Origin: Falsigemmobacter faecalis
GTDB lineage: Bacteria > Pseudomonadota > Alphaproteobacteria > Rhodobacterales > Rhodobacteraceae
NCBI RefSeq assembly: GCF_003863335.1
Contig: NZ_RRAZ01000024.1
Location: forward strand, 1 to 56,637
DNA length: 56,637 nt
Direction of reading: 5' to 3'
The stretch's first letter is position 1; each line of letters begins with the position of its first letter. The notes beneath the pieces were generated by a model. That model searched no databases. It had not been told where the DNA came from and saw nothing but the letters and a program-made list of their open reading frames with translations. A program made the translations under genes and the position numbers. Positions 17,037-25,743 of this stretch are shown in pieces.

Positions 17037-18689
17037 TCAGCCAGCGGTTTCCGACCGCCTGCGGCGATCCTCGTCGCGCAGCGCGAGGCGAGAGGTTTTT
17101 CCCACCGCCGTGCGCGGCAGATCCGTGCGGAATTCCAATTCCTGCGGCATCTCATGCCGCCCGATCCGCTCTGCGAGAAAGCGGTTCAAGGCCTCAAGCG
17201 TGAAGGGCTCTGCGCCCTGGCGCAGCACCACAAAGGCCCTGGCCGCCTCTCCGCGGTAAGGGTCGGGAATGCCGATCACCGCCACATCCGCAACATCGGG
17301 ATGCTCATGGATCGCCCGCTCAATCATCACCGGATAGACGTTGAAGCCCGAGGAAACGATGAGATCTTTCTTGCGGTCGACGATATAGAAATAGCCGTCG
17401 CTGTCGCGGTAACCGATATCCCCCGTCATCAGCCAGCCATCAACAAAGGCCTCCTGCGTGGCCTCAGGCCGGTTCCAGTACCCGCGCGTCACCGAGGGGC
17501 CGCGCACGCGCAGCTCGCCCCGCTCCTCAGGTCCCAGAACCCGGCGCGGATCCCCGGCATCGACGATCTCAATATCAATCCCCGGCACCGGAATCCCCAC
17601 GGTGCCCTCTTTGCCAGGCGGCAGATCGGGCGGAATATTGATCCCTACCGGCGAGGTCTCGGTCATGCCCCAGCCGCCACGGATATTGACCCCGGTAAGC
17701 TCGCGCACCCGGCGCATCACCGCCACCGGCAAAGGCGCACCGCCCGAGACGGCATAATTGATCGAAGACAGGTCTTTCCCGGCAATCCCGGGCTGCTGCA
17801 GAAGGGCAATCCACATCGTCGGCACACCGCCAAAGGCCGTGATGCGGTGCTCATGGATCAGATCAAGCGCCTCTGCGGCATCAAAGCGCTGGCGCAGATA
17901 GACCTTCGCCCCCTCATTGAAGCGGCGCAGCAGATTGGTCGTCAGACCGAAGATATGAAAGAGCGGCGTATAGACCAGCGCCCGCTGGTCGCTGCCATAT
18001 TGCGGCTCAAGGCGGAAAAGCTCACCATAGCTCTGCACCGCGGCCGCCAGATTGCGCTGGCTGAGGATCGCGGCCTTCGGCTCTCCCGTGGTGCCGCCGG
18101 TATATTGCAACAGCGCCACGTCTTCGCCCGTGACGGGGACCTCCGGAAGGTCTGCACCGGCATGGGGGTGCAGAAAGCCTTCCGCATCTTCGGCATAACC
18201 CGGCAGGGGCACCACCGGCGGCGTCACCCGGTCTTCACAAAGCAGAATGCGCAGATCCGGCAGCGCCTGGCGCAGACCCGCGATACGGCTGAGACCGCTC
18301 TCGCCATTCACCCCGATCAGCCAGCGCGCACCGCTGTCGGTCATCTTATGAGCAAGCTCGCGCGGCGCATCGAGCGGCGAGAGATTGACCACCGTTCCGC
18401 CCGCTGCCAGCACCCCCAGAAACCAGACCGGCTGCCAGTCCGTATTGGGCAGATAGAGCGCCACCCGATCGCCGCGCTGCAGGCCCGCCGCCAGAAACGC
18501 CCGCGCCACCCGGGCCACCCGGGCGCGCAGATCACCATAGGTCATTTGCGCGCCGTAATACTCCAGCGCCGGATTGCCCGCGAATTCCGACATGGCGCGG
18601 CGCATCAGCTCATTCAAAGTCGCCACGGGCGGATTGTAATCTGCCCGCACCCCCGGCGGCAGCAGGTGAGACCAGGGGCGGTCAGACAT
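17037..18689 (-). CDS. FadD-like acyl-CoA synthetase (AMP-forming)
   Basis: This 550-residue ANL-superfamily ligase has the AMP-binding P-loop LLQYTGGTTGEPKAAILS near residue 180. The motif GGWGMTETSP is near residue 330. The C-terminal-domain hinge region is GWLMTGDIGYRDSDGYFYIVDRKKD, followed by LIVSSGFNVYP, and the acyl-adenylate lysine lies in LPRTAVGKTSR. It converts a carboxylic acid to its CoA thioester with ATP and CoA. I chose ATG at 18689, because the longer frame adds 16 poorly conserved residues. It sits upstream of the ABC operon on the same strand. It is the likely entry point that makes acyl-CoA for the FadB-like protein and thiolase of this block. The substrate may be medium/long chain or alicyclic. 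Confidence 0.92.
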   Translation of the reverse strand: MSDRPWSHLLPPGVRADYNPPVATLNELMRRAMSEFAGNPALEYYGAQMTYGDLRARVARVARAFLAAGLQRGDRVALYLPNTDWQPVWFLGVLAAGGTVVNLSPLDAPRELAHKMTDSGARWLIGVNGESGLSRIAGLRQALPDLRILLCEDRVTPPVVPLPGYAEDAEGFLHPHAGADLPEVPVTGEDVALLQYTGGTTGEPKAAILSQRNLAAAVQSYGELFRLEPQYGSDQRALVYTPLFHIFGLTTNLLRRFNEGAKVYLRQRFDAAEALDLIHEHRITAFGGVPTMWIALLQQPGIAGKDLSSINYAVSGGAPLPVAVMRRVRELTGVNIRGGWGMTETSPVGINIPPDLPPGKEGTVGIPVPGIDIEIVDAGDPRRVLGPEERGELRVRGPSVTRGYWNRPEATQEAFVDGWLMTGDIGYRDSDGYFYIVDRKKDLIVSSGFNVYPVMIERAIHEHPDVADVAVIGIPDPYRGEAARAFVVLRQGAEPFTLEALNRFLAERIGRHEMPQELEFRTDLPRTAVGKTSRLALRDEDRRRRSETAG

Positions 18690-19131
18690 TGCGCGCACTC
18701 CCGGCCTGATCACGACCCGCATCTGTGTAGTTTTCAAGTATTTGGTATGCTTTACACGGCTGCATCTTCACCCCCTCCCAAGGGACATTTCCGCTCTGTC
18801 CGACGATATGAACCCGTGAGGGGTCCAAGGATCAACAGCCCTCCCGCTGCTGCTGAGAACCCAGCCCCGATCGCAAATCCGACAGAACCCGGCCTCAAAC
18901 CTGCAGAAAAGCTAGACTTCAATGACAGCTATGTCAAACGAACTGCCGCGGGCGCCCTCGTTTTCGCAGGCGCAACCTCCCCATCCGGCAGAGCGGATGC
19001 TTGGCTCAGATATAGAGGATTGCGCTCTCGCCCGACCTGAGGCACAGATGGTCGAAAGCACGTTTTCTTGGATTGAGTATGGAAAGCATCCTGCGAACCC
19101 GCGCGTCTGACCCGCAGCCCGGAGCCGGGGT
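18690..19131. other. Intergenic region between divergent genes
   Basis: These 442 bases separate the minus-strand acyl-CoA ligase from the plus-strand AbrB-type gene. The first 100 bases are AT-richer and probably contain the ligase promoter. No convincing protein, RNA or repeat was seen; short open frames here lack ribosome sites and homology. Confidence 0.5.
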
Positions 19132-20253
19132 GTGAAACGCCCCGGCCGGATCTGGGGAGAGGTCAGCCCCCGCACCGCCCTTGGCACGCTGGCTCTGGCG
19201 CTCTGCGGCGGGGCGCTGGCGGCCTGGCTCGCCCTCCCGCTGGCCTGGCTTCTGGGCTCGGTCTTTGTGGTGGGGCTCGCCGCGGTGCTCGGGATCTCGC
19301 CGGGGCCGGGCCGGGTGGATCTGCCCCCCATCGCCCGCAGCCTCGCCATTCCGCTGCTGGGCGCGGGGATCGGCGCGGGCTTCACGCCCGAGGTTGTCGC
19401 GGGCATGCCGCAATGGTGGGTGACGATCCTGGCGCTTGGCCTCTATCTGCCGCTGCTGCACCAGATGGTTTACCGCATCCTGCGCCGCTCTGCGCATCTT
19501 TCAGAGCCAACGGCCTTTTACGCCGCCGTGCCCGGAGGCCTGGTCGAATCCGTCCAGATGGGCGAGGCGGCGGGGGGCGATGTGCAGATGATGACCCTTT
19601 TGCATCTTCTGCGGATGATTGCCTGCGTGCTGCTGATCCCGCCGGGGCTTGCGCTGGTCTCAGGCCAGGATCTCAGCCGGCTGCCGGTCAGCCCGCAGGG
19701 GGCGGATCTGGCCTGGTGGCGGGCGGCGGCAGAGCTGATCGTCATCAGCCTTGCGGGCGCGGGCCTTGGGCATCTGCTGCGCCTTCCGGCTGCGGTATTT
19801 TTCGGCCCCCTGCTGATGAGTGCCCTGGCCCATGCGACCGGGCTGAGCACCGCCACGCTCTCCCCTCTTGTGATCATTGCCGCGCAGGTCGTGATCGGCG
19901 CCGGGCTGGGTGCGAAATTCGTGGCGATGTCGCCGCGCCTTCTGCTGATCGCGCTGCGGCTGACGCTGTTCACCTCTCTGGCGAGCGGGACACTCGCCAT
20001 CGGATTTGCGCTGGCGCTGTCGCGCCTTGCAGGTGTCGACGGCTACGCCGTGTTCCTGGCCTATGCGCCGGGCGGTATTATCGAGATGTCGCTGATCGCG
20101 ATGAGCATGCAGCTGAACCCGATTTTCGTCTCCAGCCACCATCTGCTGCGGATCGTTTTCGCCCTCATCGGAGTGCGCCTGATGGCCCCCGCCACCGCGC
20201 GCCCGCCGGTTGCCGGCACTCACTCTGCGCGCCGCGGAAAAGCCGTCAGATAA
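19132..20253 (+). CDS. AbrB-family (ammonia monooxygenase-like) membrane protein
   Basis: The 373-residue protein is strongly hydrophobic with about ten predicted membrane segments arranged as two similar halves, each with a glycine-rich stretch: LLGAGIGAGF near residue 78 and VVIGAGLGAKFVAMSP near residue 253. YAPGGIIEMSLIAMSM follows, in the position where the first half has YAAVPGGLVESVQMGE. This is the AbrB duplication domain family. It is often annotated as a regulator or ammonia monooxygenase, but it is really an uncharacterised integral membrane protein, probably a transporter. The start is GTG at 19132. It stands alone, 610 bases before eutB on the same strand. A link to ethanolamine or its products is possible but unproven. 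Confidence 0.85.
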   Translation: MKRPGRIWGEVSPRTALGTLALALCGGALAAWLALPLAWLLGSVFVVGLAAVLGISPGPGRVDLPPIARSLAIPLLGAGIGAGFTPEVVAGMPQWWVTILALGLYLPLLHQMVYRILRRSAHLSEPTAFYAAVPGGLVESVQMGEAAGGDVQMMTLLHLLRMIACVLLIPPGLALVSGQDLSRLPVSPQGADLAWWRAAAELIVISLAGAGLGHLLRLPAAVFFGPLLMSALAHATGLSTATLSPLVIIAAQVVIGAGLGAKFVAMSPRLLLIALRLTLFTSLASGTLAIGFALALSRLAGVDGYAVFLAYAPGGIIEMSLIAMSMQLNPIFVSSHHLLRIVFALIGVRLMAPATARPPVAGTHSARRGKAVR

Positions 20254-20862
20254 AGCCGGGAAGGTATACCCGAGGCTGTGCCCCGGCACCACGGCGGTTC
20301 CTCGCCTTGGGAAAAGCAGGCCGGCATTTGCGCGGCCCTGAAGAACCTGGTGCCTGGTGTAAGATCGGCCCCGGCCCCTCCGCTGGCAGGCTTGGGATCA
20401 AGGCGGGCTCCGGAAAAGCGCAAGGCCGCAAAGCGGGAGATCAGTTCTGAGCCCCCCTAAAGCCAGCTCTTCCGCAATCGGAGCTGCCCCGGTTCTGTTC
20501 CGGTCAGCCTGCTGAAAAGGGTTTAAGGCCTTACTCTGATCCGGCAGCGGGACGCGGAGGCGACGTCCCCAGGCCGGATCCCGCCTCTTTGCACCATAGA
20601 CATGCCCTGATTTCGGGCAGGACTGCCTGTCCCGCAGGCGGCGGGAGCCGCGCCGGAAGAAAGGCAAAAAGCAGTTCGCCTGCAGGGCATTTTTTGCTTT
20701 ACTGCGCGACAGAGCCCTCCTTAGAGGGCCCATCCCCCGGGCATCCGGCCGGACCGGACGGGCGTCAGTGCCGTCAGGCCCTGGCGGGCGCATCGGGAAG
20801 GCATCTCCTGCGGCAGCGACGACACCCTGCGGCAGAGAGACCCCAGTCAGACCAGGAGGCTC
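20254..20862. other. Intergenic region upstream of eutB
   Basis: These 609 bases contain no gene I can support. Several imperfect hairpins are visible, for example GCAAAAAGC with GCATTTTTTGC at about 20663-20701, and a run of GC-rich repeats. No cobalamin riboswitch box (GCCACTG-type or the CCGCAAGTCAGGAGACC element) could be found in front of eutB. The eutB promoter should lie in the last 200 bases. Confidence 0.45.
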
Positions 20863-22248
20863 ATGGCACGCTATCACATTGATCTGGGCGGACATCGCCA
20901 CGCTTTTCCGGATCTGGCGGATCTCATGGCCAAAGCCACGCCGCGCAGATCCGGCGATGAGCTGGCGGGCGTGGCGGCGCGGGACGCCGAAGAGCGGGTG
21001 GCCGCGCAGATCCGGCTGGCCGATCTGCCGCTGAAGACCTTTCTCACCGAAGCGCTGATCCCCTATGAGCGCGATGAGATCACCCGGCTGATCATGGACA
21101 GCCATGATACGGCCGCCTTTGCGCCGGTCTCCTCGCTGACGGTGGGGGGGCTGCGCGACTGGCTGCTGTCGGATCTGGCAAGCCCGCAGGCGCTGGCCGC
21201 GCTGTCCCCTGGGCTGACGCCGGAAATGGTGGCCGCAACCGCCAAGATCTGCCGCAACCAGGACCTGATCCTGATTGCCGCCAAATGCGAGGTGGTCACC
21301 CGCTTTCGCAATACCCTGGGCCTGAGGGGGCGGCTTTCGACCCGGCTGCAGCCCAATCACCCGACCGATGACCCCCGCGGCATCGCGGCCTCGGTGCTTG
21401 ACGGGCTGATGTATGGCAGCGGTGATGCGGTGATCGGCATCAACCCCGCCACTGACAGCCCCGGGGCCACGGCAAAGCTGCTGCACCTGCTTGATGAAGC
21501 GATCTCGCGCCATGAGATCCCCACGCAGAGCTGCGTTCTGGCCCATATCACCACCTCGATAGAGCTGATCTCGCGCAATGTGCCGGTGGATCTGGTCTTT
21601 CAGTCGGTGGCCGGGACCGAGGCCGCCAACCGCTCTTTCGGCATCGATCTGGCGCTGCTGCGCGAGGGCCGTGAGGCGGCACTGTCGCTCAACCGCGGCA
21701 CGCTGGGGCAAAATGTGATGTATCTCGAAACCGGCCAGGGCTCGGCGCTTTCCGCCGGGGCGCATCACGGCTGCGATCAGCAGACGCTGGAGACGCGGGC
21801 CTATGCAGTCGCCCGCATGGTTGAGCCGCTTTTGGTTAACACCGTCGTCGGCTTTATCGGACCGGAATATCTATACGATGGCAAACAGATCCTCCGCGCG
21901 GGGCTGGAGGATCACTTCTGCGCCAAGCTCTTAGGCCTGCCGATGGGCTGTGATATCTGCCACACCAATCATGCGGAGGCCGATCAGAATGATATGGATG
22001 ATCTGCTGACGCTGCTTGGCGTGGCGGGGGTCAATTTCATCATGGGAATCCCCGGATCGGATGATGTGATGCTGAACTATCAGACCACCTCGTTTCATGA
22101 CGCGCTGTATCTGCGCCGGGTCCTGGGTAAAGACCCCGCGCCGGAGTTTCAGGACTGGCTTTTGGCAAAGGGCATCGCAGCAGCGGACGGCCCCGGACGG
22201 CTGGCTGACAGCGCGCCACAGCTTCTTTTGCCGGGGCTTGCCCCATGA
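20863..22248 (+). CDS. eutB: Ethanolamine ammonia-lyase large subunit
   Basis: This 461-residue protein matches EutB over its full length. Recognisable blocks include [17 protein letters not shown] near the start, [18 protein letters not shown], and [20 protein letters not shown]. Further on come [29 protein letters not shown] and [14 protein letters not shown]. The C-terminal segment [26 protein letters not shown] is near residue 365. With EutC it performs the adenosylcobalamin-dependent conversion of ethanolamine to acetaldehyde and ammonia. AGGAGG lies six bases from the ATG. Its stop overlaps the eutC start by four bases. No microcompartment, EutA reactivase, ethanolamine permease or acetaldehyde dehydrogenase gene is nearby, so this is a minimal system. 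Confidence 0.97.
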   Translation: MARYHIDLGGHRHAFPDLADLMAKATPRRSGDELAGVAARDAEERVAAQIRLADLPLKTFLTEALIPYERDEITRLIMDSHDTAAFAPVSSLTVGGLRDWLLSDLASPQALAALSPGLTPEMVAATAKICRNQDLILIAAKCEVVTRFRNTLGLRGRLSTRLQPNHPTDDPRGIAASVLDGLMYGSGDAVIGINPATDSPGATAKLLHLLDEAISRHEIPTQSCVLAHITTSIELISRNVPVDLVFQSVAGTEAANRSFGIDLALLREGREAALSLNRGTLGQNVMYLETGQGSALSAGAHHGCDQQTLETRAYAVARMVEPLLVNTVVGFIGPEYLYDGKQILRAGLEDHFCAKLLGLPMGCDICHTNHAEADQNDMDDLLTLLGVAGVNFIMGIPGSDDVMLNYQTTSFHDALYLRRVLGKDPAPEFQDWLLAKGIAAADGPGRLADSAPQLLLPGLAP

Positions 22249-22967
22249 GCGGGCTGCGCCCCGATCCCTGGCAGGGGCTGCGCCAGCTGACGCCCGCGCG
22301 CATTGCGCTCGGCCGCAGCCTGCCCACGGCAGAGCATCTGCGGTTTCAGCTCGATCACGCCCGCGCGCGCCGCGCCGTCCATTATCCGCTACCTGCCGCG
22401 CAGATGGAACAGGACCTGGCAGGTTTAGGGCCGCCGGTGCTGCGGCTGCACTCTGCCGCGCCGGACCGGAGTGTTTATCTGCAGCGCCCGGATCTGGGCC
22501 GCAGGCTCAGTGAAGCCTCCGCCGCGCGGCTGACGCCGGGGGAGTACGATCTGGCGCTGGTGGTGGCGGACGGGCTCTCTGCTCTCGCCATTGAGGCCAA
22601 TGCAGCGGCCTTTCTGCAGTCCTTTCTCGGTCATCCCGCCATGGCGGGTCTGCGCATCGCCCCGCTGACGCTGGTGGAACAGGGGCGCGTGGCCATCGGC
22701 GATGAGATCGCCCACCGGCTCGGCGCCCGCCAGGTCGCCGTGCTGATCGGCGAACGCCCGGGGCTCTCTTCGCCCGACAGTATGGGGATCTATTTCACCC
22801 ATGCGCCCCGGCCTGGGCTGACGGATGAGGCGCGCAACTGCCTGTCCAACATCCGCGCCGCAGGTCAGAGCGTGCAGGATGCCGCCGCACGGCTGGCCTG
22901 GCTTTCGGTCAATGCGCGGGTGCGGGGTCTCTCCGGGGTCGCGCTGAAGCTGGAGGCTCTGCTCTGA
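22245..22967 (+). CDS. eutC: Ethanolamine ammonia-lyase small subunit
   Basis: This 240-residue protein has the EutC signature regions [20 protein letters not shown] at residues 13-32, and [14 protein letters not shown]. It also has [20 protein letters not shown] and the C-terminal [14 protein letters not shown]. It binds part of the adenosylcobalamin cofactor and completes the EutBC active site. It starts at an ATG overlapping the eutB stop (ATGA), so the two subunits are translationally coupled. A strong terminator follows 50 bases downstream, which ends the eutBC transcript. Confidence 0.96.
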   Translation: MSGLRPDPWQGLRQLTPARIALGRSLPTAEHLRFQLDHARARRAVHYPLPAAQMEQDLAGLGPPVLRLHSAAPDRSVYLQRPDLGRRLSEASAARLTPGEYDLALVVADGLSALAIEANAAAFLQSFLGHPAMAGLRIAPLTLVEQGRVAIGDEIAHRLGARQVAVLIGERPGLSSPDSMGIYFTHAPRPGLTDEARNCLSNIRAAGQSVQDAAARLAWLSVNARVRGLSGVALKLEALL

Positions 22968-23017
22968 GCGCGCGCACCTGACCGAAGCTGCGCCAGAATA
23001 GCCCGCCCTGACACCAA

Positions 23018-23049
23018 ACACCCCCGACCGCTAACGGTCGGGGGTGTTT
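23018..23049 (+). terminator. Rho-independent terminator after eutBC
   Basis: The sequence from 23018 forms a long perfect stem, AAACACCCCCGACCG / CGGTCGGGGGTGTTT, with a tetraloop of CTAA, followed by a short T-containing tail. It lies between eutC and the next operon and isolates them transcriptionally. Confidence 0.88.
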
Positions 23050-23148
23050 ACGTTTTCTGTCCCGCCAACCGGCAGTCGGATGGCATCGCCGCACAGGGAT
23101 GCAAAACCGATGCCCCAGGCCCCGGCTGCCCAGGTAAAAACACCGGGC

Positions 23149-23206
23149 ATGCAAAATTGCATACAGCTTCTGCCGGATTTTTGCACAAAGACTGCATGCA
23201 TTGCAG
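23149..23206. promoter_or_regulatory. Two dyad operators upstream of the biuret-type operon (candidate GntR/FCD sites)
   Basis: A perfect inverted repeat, ATGCAA-AA-TTGCAT, lies at 23149-23162. A second dyad, CTGCA-TGCAT-TGCAG, follows at 23192-23206, about 40 bases later. They sit in the 342-base leader of the operon, 190-240 bases before the binding-protein ATG. FCD-type GntR regulators bind short palindromes of this TTG(N)CAA-like kind, and a gene for one lies inside the operon (31760-32443). Autoregulation through these sites is inferred. The rest of the leader shows no clear gene. Confidence 0.45.
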
Positions 23207-23391
23207 GAATTTCCATCTTCGCCTTGCAGCCGCGTTTTTTCCTGCGGGCGTCAGCTTGCCCGTTCCGCTGCCCGGGCAGAAAGCTCGGGAAGTAGCCTAT
23301 CCGCTTATCAGTGACTGCCCCCTCCCCCCGACCGCTCAGGCCTGACGGCTTTTGCGGACCGGTCCAGAATTGCCTGAAGAACGGACCAGAT

Positions 23392-25011
23392 ATGACCTTT
23401 TCCATGACCCGCCGTGCGCTTTTGCTCGCCCAGCTTGCCCTCGGCCTCAGCGCCTTCGCCTTTCCCGCCCATGCCGATGCCGATGCCCGCAAAGACATTC
23501 TGGTCGTTGTCGGCGAACAGGGGCCGAACTCGCTCGACACGCTGACGCCGACCGCCAATGACTACACCCGCTTCGTCGCCTGGCATGCCTATGACCGCCT
23601 GGTCTCCTTTGGCACCAAAGTGAATGCCGATGGCGTTAAGACCTACGACAAAGACACCATCACGCCCGAGCTTGCCGAAAGCTGGGACGTGATCGACGGC
23701 GGCAAAGCCTATATCTTCCACCTGCGCAAAGACGCGACCTTCCACGATGGCTCGCCGGTGGAGGCAAAGGACGTCAAATGGTCCTTTGACCGCGCCCTGG
23801 CCGCAGGCGGCTTTCCGCAGATCCAGATGGATGCAGGCTCGCTTTCGTCCCCCGATCAGTTTGAAGTGATCGACAGCCATACCTTCAAAGTCTCGGTGCC
23901 CGATGGCAATAAACTGGCGCTGCCTGATCTCGGCGTGCCGATCCCGATCGTCCTCAACGCGGACCTCGCGCTGTCACATGCGACGGCTGAGGACCCCTGG
24001 GCCAATGCCTGGCTGGCCAATAACACCGCCGGCGGCGGCGCTTATAAGGTGATCAAATTCACCCCCGGCAGCGAGCTGATCTTTGAGCGTTTTGACGACT
24101 GGAAGAACGGCCCCGTCCCGGCGATGAAGCGGGTGATCTACCGCCAGATCTCCTCGGCGGGCACCCGCCGCGCGCTGCTGGAAAAAGGCGATGCGGATGT
24201 CTCGCTGGGCCTGCCGCCGAAGGATTTTGCCGAAATCGCGCAGGACGACCGCCTCAAAGTGATTGGCGTGCCGAAACAATCCTCGCTGGTCGGCCTTGAG
24301 CTGAACCTGAAAGATGAGCACTTCTCGAACCCGAAGGTGCGCGAGGCCGTGGCTTACGCGATCCCCTATCAGGACATCATCGACAAAGCCTGGCATGGCC
24401 GCGCCAAAGGCATGTTCGGCGCCGATCCGGCGGCAGGCTATGAGGCTTCCTGGCCGGTGAAATCGCCCTATTACACCGATCTCGACAAAGCCAAAGCGCT
24501 GCTGACCGAAGCGGGCTACCCGGAAGGCTTCACAACCAACCTTTTTTTCGATCTGAGCAACTCGACCATCTATGAGCCGGCGCTGCTGCTGATCCAGGAA
24601 AACCTGGCCAAAATCGGTATCACCTCAGAGGTGGAGAAAGTCCCGGGCGCGAACTGGATCGCGCGTCTGCTGGACAAGAAGATGCCCGCTGTCTTTACCG
24701 GCTTCTTCGCCTGGCTCGATTATGCCGATTACCACTTTTACTGGACTTATCACGGCGGCAACAATTCGGTCTTCAACACCTCCGGCTATCAATCGGCTGA
24801 GTTTGACGCGCTGATCGATCAAGCCCGGTTTGAAACCGATACCGCCGCCTATGAGGCGCAGCTGAAAGAGGCCATCGCGCTGGCGATGAAAGATCTGCCG
24901 AAGATCCCGATCGCCCAGGATTTCCACGATGTGGCCTTCCAGAAGAACATCGACGGCTATGAGTATTGGTTCAATTCACATCTGAACCTGCGCACGCTCG
25001 TGAAAAACTGA
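23392..25011 (+). CDS. ABC transporter solute-binding protein (SBP_bac_5) of the ureido-compound operon
   Basis: This 539-residue periplasmic protein has a signal peptide (TRRALLLAQLALGLSAFAF, cleavage after PAHA, near residue 28). It then has family-5 blocks: LAESWDVIDGGKAYIFHLRKDATFHDGSPVEAKDVKWSFDR, GGGAYKVIKF, and VREAVAYAIPYQDII. The longer frame adds 27 residues without a signal-like start, so ATG 23392 (or 23404) is preferred. It is the first gene of the operon and is followed 46 bases later by two cysteine hydrolases, then the cognate permeases and ATPases. Its location with biuret- and allophanate-type hydrolases implies that it captures a small nitrogen-rich ureido or amide compound. 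Confidence 0.92.
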   Translation: MTFSMTRRALLLAQLALGLSAFAFPAHADADARKDILVVVGEQGPNSLDTLTPTANDYTRFVAWHAYDRLVSFGTKVNADGVKTYDKDTITPELAESWDVIDGGKAYIFHLRKDATFHDGSPVEAKDVKWSFDRALAAGGFPQIQMDAGSLSSPDQFEVIDSHTFKVSVPDGNKLALPDLGVPIPIVLNADLALSHATAEDPWANAWLANNTAGGGAYKVIKFTPGSELIFERFDDWKNGPVPAMKRVIYRQISSAGTRRALLEKGDADVSLGLPPKDFAEIAQDDRLKVIGVPKQSSLVGLELNLKDEHFSNPKVREAVAYAIPYQDIIDKAWHGRAKGMFGADPAAGYEASWPVKSPYYTDLDKAKALLTEAGYPEGFTTNLFFDLSNSTIYEPALLLIQENLAKIGITSEVEKVPGANWIARLLDKKMPAVFTGFFAWLDYADYHFYWTYHGGNNSVFNTSGYQSAEFDALIDQARFETDTAAYEAQLKEAIALAMKDLPKIPIAQDFHDVAFQKNIDGYEYWFNSHLNLRTLVKN

Positions 25012-25056
25012 CGCCTGCCGCATCCCCCCCTTGAGACGACCCTGAGGAGCATCGCC

Positions 25057-25740
25057 ATGCAGCGATATGTCGACGGCCTTTATCCCTGGCCCTTTGACGG
25101 CAACCTGAAGCCCGAAAACACCGCGATCCTGGTGATCGACATGCAGATTGATTTCTGCGCCGAAGGGGGATGGGTGCATTCATGCGGTGTGGATCTGGCC
25201 AATACCCGCCGCCCCATCGCGCCTTTGCAAAAACTGCTGCCCGCCTTGCGGGCGGCAGGCTACACGGTGATCTATACCCGTGAAGGTCATAAACCCGATC
25301 TTTCCGACCTGCCCGCCAACAAGCGCTGGCGCTCGCGGCAGCTGACCGGCAGGGGTCTGGGAGATATGGGGCCTTTGGGCCGTTTTCTGGTCCGGGGCGA
25401 GCCGAACTGGGACATCATTCCTGAGCTTGCGCCGGAACCGGGCGATCTGATGATCGACAAGCCCGGCAAGGGCTCTTTCATGGCCACCGATCTTGATGAG
25501 GTGCTGCAGCGGCGCGGCATCCGCAACCTGATGCTCTGCGGCGTGACCACCGACTGCTGCGTGCAGTCCACCCTGCGCGATGCCAATGACCGCGGCTATG
25601 AATGCGTGATGCTCGAAGACTGCTGCGGCTGCGCCGATCATCAAAACCACCTCGATCAGGTTGAGATGATGCGGATCATGGGCGGGCATTACGGCTCGGT
25701 CTGCGCCTCGACCGATGTTCTCAAAACGCTGGAGGCCTGA
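25057..25740 (+). CDS. Isochorismatase-fold cysteine hydrolase, biuret/triuret hydrolase-like (copy 1)
   Basis: The 227-residue protein belongs to the cysteine-hydrolase (isochorismatase-like) family. The catalytic triad is visible as Asp28 (VIDMQIDF), Lys135 (IDKPGKGSF) and Cys168 (GVTTDCCVQST). The N-terminal YPWPFDG and the block THREE-like REGHKPDLSDLPANKRWRS resemble characterised biuret amidohydrolase (BiuH) and triuret hydrolase (TrtA) rather than true isochorismatases. It would hydrolyse an amide C-N bond through a cysteine thioester in the cytoplasm. It is followed three bases later by a paralogue sharing about half its residues. The pairing inside an operon with allophanate hydrolase suggests sequential steps such as triuret to biuret to allophanate. 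Ureidoacrylate hydrolase RutB-like activity is an alternative. Confidence 0.85.
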   Translation: MQRYVDGLYPWPFDGNLKPENTAILVIDMQIDFCAEGGWVHSCGVDLANTRRPIAPLQKLLPALRAAGYTVIYTREGHKPDLSDLPANKRWRSRQLTGRGLGDMGPLGRFLVRGEPNWDIIPELAPEPGDLMIDKPGKGSFMATDLDEVLQRRGIRNLMLCGVTTDCCVQSTLRDANDRGYECVMLEDCCGCADHQNHLDQVEMMRIMGGHYGSVCASTDVLKTLEA

Positions 25741-25743
25741 GCC

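Noticed and set aside
7468-18750. Recurring GGTATGC in promoter regions (7468-7474 and 18744-18750)
   Set aside because: A seven-base word is expected several times by chance in 56 kb, and no surrounding symmetry is shared.
17154-19040. Plus-strand open frame of 628 codons
   Set aside because: It lies antisense to the acyl-CoA ligase, which has clear ANL motifs. The frame itself has low-complexity Arg/His-rich composition and no recognisable fold.
20700-20862. Possible cobalamin riboswitch in front of eutB
   Set aside because: The region has CTCCTGCGGCAG-like sequence but lacks the B12-box, the GCCACTG-type element and the CCGCAAGTCAGGAGACC helix seen at 48640-48830.
20398-21768. Minus-strand open frame of 456 codons
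   Set aside because: It overlaps eutB in antisense and has no homology-like pattern.
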